Origin: Thiomonas sp.
GTDB lineage: Bacteria; Pseudomonadota; Gammaproteobacteria; Burkholderiales; Burkholderiaceae
DNA: 11,168 nt
NCBI GenBank assembly: GCA_027443745.1
Contig: DAIAZB010000417.1
Span: forward strand, 1 to 11,168
Direction of reading: 5' to 3'
Below are positions 6,123-11,168 of this stretch, in pieces. Each line of letters opens with the position of its first letter. The stretch's first letter is position 1. The notes beneath the pieces were generated by a model. That model was not told the DNA's origin. It did no database searches and was given only the letters and a program-made list of their open reading frames with translations. Both the position numbers and the translations under genes were made by a program.

Positions 6123-7336
6123 GACAGCGTCACCGTGATGTCGGACGCGCTAAGGGTCGGCAGCTGATCGATGCCGAGCGCAAGGGACGTTGCCGTCGGG
6201 CTGGCTGTGGTGCCGATGCCGATCGACAGCAGATTGACGCCTTCGCCGATAGCCGAAATACCGGCGAAGTAGCGGCCGGCGTAGAGCGTCGAGCCGATGC
6301 GCGCACGCGAGCCGCCATCCTGACCATTGAAGGCGGCGAGGATGGCGTTTTGCACCAGGGTCGTGATGTTGGACGGCACGCTGGCGTTATTCGCAATGTT
6401 CACAGCGAAGTAGACCGGGACGGAGGTCGGCACAACCCACTTCACGGTATAGGTGGGATACGGCGTGATGCCGGCGGAGCTGTCCGTATAGGTGTAGCTC
6501 GTGCTGCCGTTGTAGGCGCAGCCCAGCGACTTCTTGCTCCAGATGGCCTTGGCGATATCGGCCTGTGCGCCGCCGGCGACGGCGACATAGATCGAATTGG
6601 CGGCGACGGGATAGTTCGTCGCACCGGTATTCACCGTGGCGCTCGTCGAGTTGTCGGTGACGTAGGCATCCACCACGTTCGGCACGGCCAACACGGCCGC
6701 CAGCACCGACTGGATGGAGTTGAGGGCGTTGACGGCCACGGAGTTCTGCCGGCGAAATTCGAAGTCCGCGGCGCTCTCCTCGTTCACGCCCGGCACGCCC
6801 GCCGTAGTGTTGGTGATCGACTCCCAGCCCGTGATGGCCTTGTAGATGACGTTGAGCGCGCCGATGGGGCACGCAATGGGCCCCGTGGTCAGGCACTGGA
6901 ACTGCACCACCACGCTGCCGCCGGAGCCGATGGTAGCGGCCGCGAGGGACTGATACTGGTTGCCCGCGGTGTCCTGCGCGATGGAGCCGGCCGGAATCAC
7001 GGTGCCTGCCAAGCCTGAGCAGTTCGCTGACACCACTGTGCCGGTGGCGGCGATGCGCTGCATGAAGTAGATCGCGCCGATGGCATCCTGCCAAACCCCT
7101 TGCGCATTGGCCGGGTCAACCTGGCTGGCGATCTCGGCGATCTGGGCATTCTTGTCGCTGATGATCGCGGCGAGCGACTGGGCGAGCTGACCCTGCGGCG
7201 ACGAGAGGGACATCGACATATTGCCGCCGAAGGCGGCCTGTTGATCCGACTGCACGCCGGCCAGGATGGCGGCATCCGTGGGCAACACGACGCCATTCGC
7301 CGTCCACTGGACAGCGGGTACAGAGGTTCCGGCCAT
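6119..7336 (-). CDS. Baseplate J-like wedge protein (405 aa)
   Basis: A baseplate wedge protein of the Baseplate J / Mu gp47 / T4 gp6-related family, which forms the dimeric ring that joins the wedge to the tail hub and drives sheath contraction. The N-terminal helical part (about 1-95) has the usual pattern of long helices with GVWQDAIGAIYFMQRI. A beta-rich barrel follows, with GTVIPAGSIAQD near 110-121. The conserved GVPGVNEESAADFEFRRQ near 184-201 matches the family's PG..EESDxxxRxR segment. The C-terminal part, with VPVYFAVNIA, is also typical. Length is normal. It starts two bases after the gp25-like stop and overlaps the DUF2612 gene by 4 bp. No strong Shine-Dalgarno is visible. Confidence 0.92.
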   Translation of the reverse strand: MAGTSVPAVQWTANGVVLPTDAAILAGVQSDQQAAFGGNMSMSLSSPQGQLAQSLAAIISDKNAQIAEIASQVDPANAQGVWQDAIGAIYFMQRIAATGTVVSANCSGLAGTVIPAGSIAQDTAGNQYQSLAAATIGSGGSVVVQFQCLTTGPIACPIGALNVIYKAITGWESITNTTAGVPGVNEESAADFEFRRQNSVAVNALNSIQSVLAAVLAVPNVVDAYVTDNSTSATVNTGATNYPVAANSIYVAVAGGAQADIAKAIWSKKSLGCAYNGSTSYTYTDSSAGITPYPTYTVKWVVPTSVPVYFAVNIANNASVPSNITTLVQNAILAAFNGQDGGSRARIGSTLYAGRYFAGISAIGEGVNLLSIGIGTTASPTATSLALGIDQLPTLSASDITVTLS

Positions 7337-7338
7337 AG

Positions 7339-7698
7339 TTAGAAGCTCACGACAAGGGGTTGCGTCGAGTTGGTGCTCACGACGATGATGGTGCCGGTCA
7401 GTTGGCGATTGGCGTTGAGCGCCAGGCGCACGACCGTGGCGGAGGTGACGGTCGCGATGGTGAGGGCAGCCTGCACCACCAGCGACGTGATGTATGAGGC
7501 CGGCGGCCGCTCACCGAGGATCTTGCCGAAGTACGGCAGCCCCAGCGTGACGTCATACCAGCACTCGCCAAGAAAGGTGCGGATGGCTGAGGCGACGTCT
7601 TGCGCGATGCTGTAGTCCTCGGCGGCCAGCGACAGGTTGCCGTTGGTGTCCAACTCGATATCCCACGAGCCGGCGTTGAGCGGAATGGACTGCGGCAT
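7339..7698 (-). CDS. gp25-like (GPW/gp25 family, Mu gp46-like) baseplate wedge protein (119 aa)
   Basis: A small wedge protein of the GPW_gp25 / Mu gp46 type, which in contractile tails connects the baseplate to the first sheath ring. The sequence shows an N-terminal DIELDTNGNLSLA hairpin. AIRTFLGECWYDVTLGLPYFGKILG at about 38-62 is the characteristic core, with a surface Trp-Tyr and the LPYFGKILG turn. A C-terminal beta sheet follows, with ATVVRLALN. Length is normal for the family. It begins three bases after the spike gene stop and ends two bases before the J gene, with no clear Shine-Dalgarno, so expression probably depends on reinitiation. Order spike, gp25-like, J is the standard baseplate order. 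Confidence 0.9.
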   Translation of the reverse strand: MPQSIPLNAGSWDIELDTNGNLSLAAEDYSIAQDVASAIRTFLGECWYDVTLGLPYFGKILGERPPASYITSLVVQAALTIATVTSATVVRLALNANRQLTGTIIVVSTNSTQPLVVSF

Positions 7699-7701
7699 GG
7701 C

Positions 7702-8451
7702 TTAACCCGTCGGAGGCTGGCTGTTGATAGTGCTGGTGCCGGTCTGCACGTTCTGGATGGCATGGCTGTGGGCGCTGACGGTATGGCCGCCGTTGAAAGT
7801 TCCCTCGCCGGTGAAGGTGGCCGAATTGTTGCCGTTCACCGGGCCGAGCAGCTGGATGCCGCTGCTGGTGATCTCGATGCCATAGCTCCCGAACATCATC
7901 GTGATGCCCGAGCTGTTCATGGTGATCTGCGGCGCCGTGCCGCCTCCCTCGTTCGCTGTCGCCTGGAAGGTGTGAGGCGTGACGACAGTGATGCCGTTGG
8001 TGTTGTCGAATTGCACGTATTGCGTCGGCTGCGCATTGAGCGTGGCGCCCACGTAGAAGCCGTCCGCGAGGCTGAAGCGCCGGTTCGAGCCGGGCGGCGA
8101 CTGCTTGCCGGCGGCGACCACGGCCGAGACATCGCGATCCGCGAAGCACGCCAGGCCGATATCGCCCACCGCAGGATCGAGGATTACCGCGCTCGCACCG
8201 CCCTGCCACCTGAGATAGGGAAGCCCGTACAGCACGGGCAGCGCCATCACGTTGCCGGAGCTATCGACCTGCTGCACCAGCGGCTGCACGTCGATGCGTC
8301 CGACGGGCCCGAGTCCGCCGCCATGCACTGCGACCACCTGAACCGGCAGCGTGGTGCGCACCTTGGCCATCGCTGCGCGGAAGGCGAAGGCCCAGCCGGT
8401 GAGCGCATTGGCTTGCGCTTCCTGGCTGAGATAGGAGGTGTTGGCAGTCAT
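7702..8451 (-). CDS. Baseplate spike protein, gpV/gp138-like (249 aa)
   Basis: The central membrane-piercing spike of a contractile tail, of the gpV / Gp138 N-terminal type. The N-terminal part (about 30-115) is an OB-fold-like region with VQVVAVHGGGLGPVGRIDVQPLV and a conserved VGDIGLACFADRDVS segment. The C-terminal third consists of short alternating strands (SSGITMMFGSYGIEITSSGIQLLG), typical of a trimeric beta-helix. His228-Ser-His230, with His223 nearby, resembles the HxH motif that binds iron at the tip of P2 gpV and phi92 gp138. I choose ATG 8451, which forms a TGATG overlap with the hub stop; an extension to 8547 would overlap the hub gene by about 100 bp and adds an Arg/Ala-rich stretch that does not look like the family. 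Confidence 0.88.
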   Translation of the reverse strand: MTANTSYLSQEAQANALTGWAFAFRAAMAKVRTTLPVQVVAVHGGGLGPVGRIDVQPLVQQVDSSGNVMALPVLYGLPYLRWQGGASAVILDPAVGDIGLACFADRDVSAVVAAGKQSPPGSNRRFSLADGFYVGATLNAQPTQYVQFDNTNGITVVTPHTFQATANEGGGTAPQITMNSSGITMMFGSYGIEITSSGIQLLGPVNGNNSATFTGEGTFNGGHTVSAHSHAIQNVQTGTSTINSQPPTG

Positions 8452-9386
8452 CAGCTGTGCGGATACGTGCCGCGCGCCGCTATACGCGCGCGCGTGAACC
8501 ATGGGCCATCGGGAAGCTGCGAGGAAAGCTGATGATCGACGCCCCATATGAAATAGGTGCCGGGAATGCCAGGGACGGGCGTCGCCCCTGCGGAGCTGTC
8601 GTCGAGCAGCTGTAGTTTTCGCCCGACCTGGACTTCGGGATTGAACTCCATCGTGACGTCAAACCCCATCATGTTGTATTCGGGGTATCCGACCATGCCA
8701 TTGGCCGGCCCCGTGGTCGCGACGGTGCTGTCGATGCCCTGTCCCGGATTCCAGATGATGAGGTTTGAACCTTCTATCTTGTACGGGATGCCGGCGGCTT
8801 GGCAGATGTCGTTGATCTGGTTGAACGCCGATCCGGAGTGAGCGGGATTCGACAGCTTTGCGGTGACTCCATTGTTCACCAGCGTCAATGCCGGATTGCA
8901 TGCCGCGCATATGCCTTTGAGCATCGTGGCGACATCACCCGAACCCTGGACACTGGTTGCCGGAATAGCCTGCGTCTGCAGTGCATAAGTGCCGTAGCAC
9001 TCAAGCTCAAGCGATACGTCCGGCATGGCGTTGTAGTTCAGTCGCGCATTGGAAATCGTGCCGGAAAATACCTGGGACGCGTTCGCCGAATTTCCCTCGT
9101 CATAGGCGAACACCGTGATGGCATTCTTGTTGATGCGAGCGATGTCCAAGCCGAGCGTGGAAATCTTCGCCATATCGGAGGGCTTCATGCCCCAGAGTTG
9201 AATTTGGGCATGGCTGACGAAAGGAGTTGATCCGCCTTGCGCCTTCAACAGAATGGCGACGCTGCGAAGTCCGTCGATGTCCAGCGTGCTCGCCCCATTA
9301 TCGAAAGACTCCGGGGTATTGCCGAGATTGAACGCGCCCTGATTCAGCTCGATGATGTACCGCAGCCCGCGCCTTGCGAAGGTCAT
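8451..9386 (-). CDS. Baseplate hub protein, gp27/gpD-like (311 aa)
   Basis: Located immediately before the spike gene, where contractile phages encode the trimeric hub (T4 gp27, P2 gpD, Mu gp44) on which the spike sits. The sequence agrees: a beta-rich N-terminus with LDIDGLRSVAILLKAQG, then FSGTISNARLNYNAMPDVSLELECYG (about residues 107-132). A central helical part around GDVATMLKGICAACNP follows, with AFNQINDICQAAGIPYKIEGSNLIIW, a common hub segment. The C-terminal domain, with YFIWGVDHQLSSQLPDGPW, is also typical. The family assignment is by pattern and order, not a strong single motif. GAAGG lies seven to nine bases before the ATG. It overlaps both neighbours, ATGA upstream and TGATG downstream. 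GC is lower in the first 300 bp of the gene. Confidence 0.82.
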   Translation of the reverse strand: MTFARRGLRYIIELNQGAFNLGNTPESFDNGASTLDIDGLRSVAILLKAQGGSTPFVSHAQIQLWGMKPSDMAKISTLGLDIARINKNAITVFAYDEGNSANASQVFSGTISNARLNYNAMPDVSLELECYGTYALQTQAIPATSVQGSGDVATMLKGICAACNPALTLVNNGVTAKLSNPAHSGSAFNQINDICQAAGIPYKIEGSNLIIWNPGQGIDSTVATTGPANGMVGYPEYNMMGFDVTMEFNPEVQVGRKLQLLDDSSAGATPVPGIPGTYFIWGVDHQLSSQLPDGPWFTRARIAARGTYPHS

Positions 9387-9703
9387 GCGGCCGCCTTCGC
9401 CGCGATCTCCGCGGGCGTCAGGTAGTAGAGCTGATAGCGGGTGCCGAGGCCGTCATAGGTCGGGCTCTCATTCGCGCCCTGCGTGTCGAACATCACCAGG
9501 TCGCCGACGAAGCCGAGATAGGCATAGCGCACGAACCAGACGCTATTGAGCAGCATGCGACCCTGGCGAACTGGCGTGCCGTTCACGGACAAGTCCATGA
9601 AGAAGTAGCCACCCTTCTGATAGAGCGCGATTGTGCAGTCCTGGCCGTTTAGCGTGACATTGAAGTTCTGCGCCGGCATGGCCTGCAGTGGGATGACGAT
9701 CAT
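9383..9703 (-). CDS. Baseplate plug protein, Pam3 gp18-like (106 aa)
   Basis: This matches the small baseplate plug family named after cyanophage Pam3 gp18, previously a DUF. The visible pattern is an N-terminal strand with IPLQAMPAQNFNVTLNGQDC, then FFMDLSVNGTPVRQGRMLLN, and a C-terminal YLGFVGDLVMFDTQG with a YQLYYLTPAE ending. The family is thought to close the hub channel in simple myophages, between the Dit-like protein and the hub. Length is normal. The start is ATG 9703 in an ATGA overlap; the stop overlaps the hub start by 4 bp. No separate ribosome-binding site is visible, consistent with coupled translation. Confidence 0.82.
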   Translation of the reverse strand: MIVIPLQAMPAQNFNVTLNGQDCTIALYQKGGYFFMDLSVNGTPVRQGRMLLNSVWFVRYAYLGFVGDLVMFDTQGANESPTYDGLGTRYQLYYLTPAEIAAKAAA

Positions 9704-10425
9704 GGCGAAGGGAACGCGTTGTTGAAGGCCGAGAGCTGCGAGGATGTCGGCGTGCCGCCGCTGACGGTGCCGACATTGACGGGCGTTGCCGCGCTCGCGC
9801 TTGAGGATGCGATAGGACTGAAATAGCTTGCTGTGATGGTCTCGCGCACCTCGCGGAAAAGCAGCTCCGCGATAATCATCGTGGCGCCATCGTCGTTCTT
9901 CTTCGCATGGTTGTAGCTGACAAGGTTCACGTTCTTGTAGACCTTGTCCGGGGTCACCACGTCGTACAACTTGGTGTCGTCCAGCATGGCGTCAAGCTGC
10001 TGCAGGAACGCCGGCCGGTCCATCGGCTGCCCGAAGGCCAGGCCCAGGTTGCCGAGCGCCTGATCGATCTGCTGCGTGACCGACTGCAGCACCTCCTGCA
10101 CGTAGTTCAGGCCTTGGCAGGTCATCACCATGCGCAGGTCATACGGCACCTTGACCTTATTGAAGCTCGCGAAGCTTCCATCCATCACCGGATAGTCGCT
10201 GATGCGCTCCTCGCCGTGCCATTCCAGCGACAGGACGCTGTCCGGGGTGATGACGGGCGTGCCGCCGTTGACTCCGCCCAGCTTGCCGGCGACGGCCGCC
10301 AGGAAGCCGCCCTGCGTCGCCGTGGATCCCGCCGTGACGATGGCATAGGCCGGCGCACCGGTATTCAGCAGGTCAATGCCGATGGCCTGCGTCGCGCCCA
10401 GGAAGAAGGTGGCCGGGACAGACAT
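9700..10425 (-). CDS. Dit-like baseplate/tail protein (241 aa)
   Basis: Probably the Dit-like protein that builds the ring between the tail tube and the hub. The useful signature is the segment SVLSLEWHGEERISDYPVMDGSFASFNKVKVPYDLRMVMTCQG (split here: SVLSLEWHGEERISDYPVMD, then GSFASFNKVKVPYDLRMV, about residues 63-105), which follows the Dit-like pattern of a strand, a YPVxDG turn and a strand. The rest is helical around QQIDQALGNL and then YKNVNLVSYNHAK, a strand pair seen in this family. The C-terminus is a Ser/Ala/Thr-rich tail. ATG 10425 is preferred over TTG 10428 because it makes a TGATG overlap with the upstream stop. Identity as Dit-like is good but not certain. Confidence 0.72.
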   Translation of the reverse strand: MSVPATFFLGATQAIGIDLLNTGAPAYAIVTAGSTATQGGFLAAVAGKLGGVNGGTPVITPDSVLSLEWHGEERISDYPVMDGSFASFNKVKVPYDLRMVMTCQGLNYVQEVLQSVTQQIDQALGNLGLAFGQPMDRPAFLQQLDAMLDDTKLYDVVTPDKVYKNVNLVSYNHAKKNDDGATMIIAELLFREVRETITASYFSPIASSSASAATPVNVGTVSGGTPTSSQLSAFNNAFPSP

Positions 10426-11168
10426 CAAGCCAGGCCCGTCACGGAACCGGCGATCAAGGGATGGCTGGTTATCGCCGCCTGCATGCTCCTCGCCACGCCC
10501 TTGGCGTCTGTCGCCTTGGGCGCGTTCACGTTGAGTGTGCCGATGCTGACGCTGTTACTGGCGCCACCCTTGACTTGCGGCGACGGCTGCGCGCTGCGTG
10601 CGCCCGGTGTCGGCTGCACCAAGGTGCGCGCATAGGCCGTCTGCGCCGGAGTCATTCCGTAGTGAGCGGGAGTTGCGCCTGCGGCATCTGCAGGCCTCGT
10701 GGCGGATTGCGACAACGTGGCCTTTTTAACGGCCTTCGCATCGCCACCCTTGTGCGCGGCGATTATCGACCTCAGCGCGCCAAAATGTTCGGCCATCTTT
10801 TCCGCAATCTTGGCACGGGCAATCATTTCCGCCTGCTGATTCGCGGGACGCTCGTCAAGCAGCGATATCTCCATCGCCGAAGCTTCCGCAGTAGGCTTTT
10901 GCGCCAAGAAGTCCATCAGGCGCTTGTTGTGCTTGACCTCGTGGGCGTAGAAGGCCAGCTGCTGTTGGTAGGACGAGGCTTGGATCGGAAGGCCCATGAC
11001 TTTGGCGAAGTCGGCCTGCCGATCCGCATGCCACTGGCCGAGACCATAGGCCTTTCCATGGTCGCCAACGGCATGCGGGTCGAAGGTGCTTTCGCGCGCG
11101 ATATTCGCCGCCATGCCGATGGATGCATTGCGGGAAAAGCCCTGCGACTCGAAGTAAGCCACGGCCTG
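10425..11168 (-). CDS. Tail lysozyme domain protein, C-terminal part, probably of a tape-measure protein (partial)
   Basis: The frame is open through the right edge, and the lysozyme domain starts almost at the edge, so this is the C-terminal end of a longer protein. Numbering the codon at 11160-11162 as 1, the domain (about 1-110) shows GFSRNASIGMAANIARES with catalytic-type Glu24, then YGLGQWHADR, the signature of phage tail lysozyme (Phage_lysozyme2), which locally cleaves peptidoglycan during DNA entry. The rest is Ala/Pro/Lys-rich with SVSIGTLNVNAPKATDAKGV, a strand-turn ending common at the C-terminus of tape-measure proteins. Its place just upstream of the Dit-like gene is where tape-measure genes lie. 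The tape-measure call is inference; a free-standing tail lysozyme is possible. Confidence 0.82.
   Translation of the reverse strand, partial: QAVAYFESQGFSRNASIGMAANIARESTFDPHAVGDHGKAYGLGQWHADRQADFAKVMGLPIQASSYQQQLAFYAHEVKHNKRLMDFLAQKPTAEASAMEISLLDERPANQQAEMIARAKIAEKMAEHFGALRSIIAAHKGGDAKAVKKATLSQSATRPADAAGATPAHYGMTPAQTAYARTLVQPTPGARSAQPSPQVKGGASNSVSIGTLNVNAPKATDAKGVARSMQAAITSHPLIAGSVTGLA

Noticed and set aside
6092..7018. 308-codon + strand frame antisense to the J gene
   Set aside because: Composition is Gly/Arg/Asp/His-rich with no domain, and the - strand encodes a clear baseplate J protein.
7600..8532. 310-codon + strand frame antisense to the spike gene
   Set aside because: Shadow of the gpV-like spike; its sequence is Arg/Ala/Gly-biased, with no start context that would support it.
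8452..8547. N-terminal extension of the spike protein to a start at 8547
   Set aside because: The extension lies inside the hub gene, is Arg/Ala-rich and is not needed, because ATG 8451 forms a TGATG overlap with the hub stop like other junctions here.

Overview
The window is a piece of a GC-rich temperate phage or prophage with a contractile (myovirus-type) tail. Base composition, the DUF1643 protein and the long serine recombinase suggest a proteobacterial host, for example Xanthomonadales (Lysobacter, Stenotrophomonas, Xanthomonas) or Burkholderiales. That host guess is inference. No host gene, tRNA, rRNA, CRISPR array or insertion sequence is visible.

Left part (1-2962, + strand): a tightly packed run of small genes whose stops and starts overlap. 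In order they are the tail end of an upstream gene, three unrecognised small proteins (63, 88 and 79 aa), a DUF1643-family protein (163 aa) and a 54-aa protein. The run ends with a 526-aa large serine recombinase, the probable phage integrase, with intact catalytic and zinc-ribbon residues.

Middle (2963-3137): a 175-bp GC-rich gap between the convergent integrase and tail-fibre genes. It contains an imperfect inverted repeat centred on a CA dinucleotide, which is a candidate attP, and a short hairpin near the fibre stop codon.

Right part (3138-11168, - strand, read right to left): one late operon. It begins with the C-terminal part of a tail lysozyme/tape-measure protein that runs off the window. 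It continues with a Dit-like protein, a Pam3-type baseplate plug, a gp27/gpD-like hub, a gpV/gp138-like spike with an HxH tip motif, a gp25-like wedge protein, a baseplate J protein and a DUF2612 protein. It ends with a tail fibre carrying a self-cleaving S74 chaperone and a fibre-tip-like protein with three YKxNNxDL repeats. Most junctions are ATGA, GTGA or TGATG overlaps, so translation is probably coupled. This is close to a minimal myophage baseplate set in assembly order. The distal fibre part is clearly lower in GC than the rest, as expected for an exchanged host-range module.

An integrase lying directly beside the distal tail-fibre genes is the order of a circular or virion phage genome, not of an integrated prophage split at att. 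I see no clearly new system. The best places to look are the small-gene cassette upstream of the integrase and the repeat protein at the end of the fibre operon.
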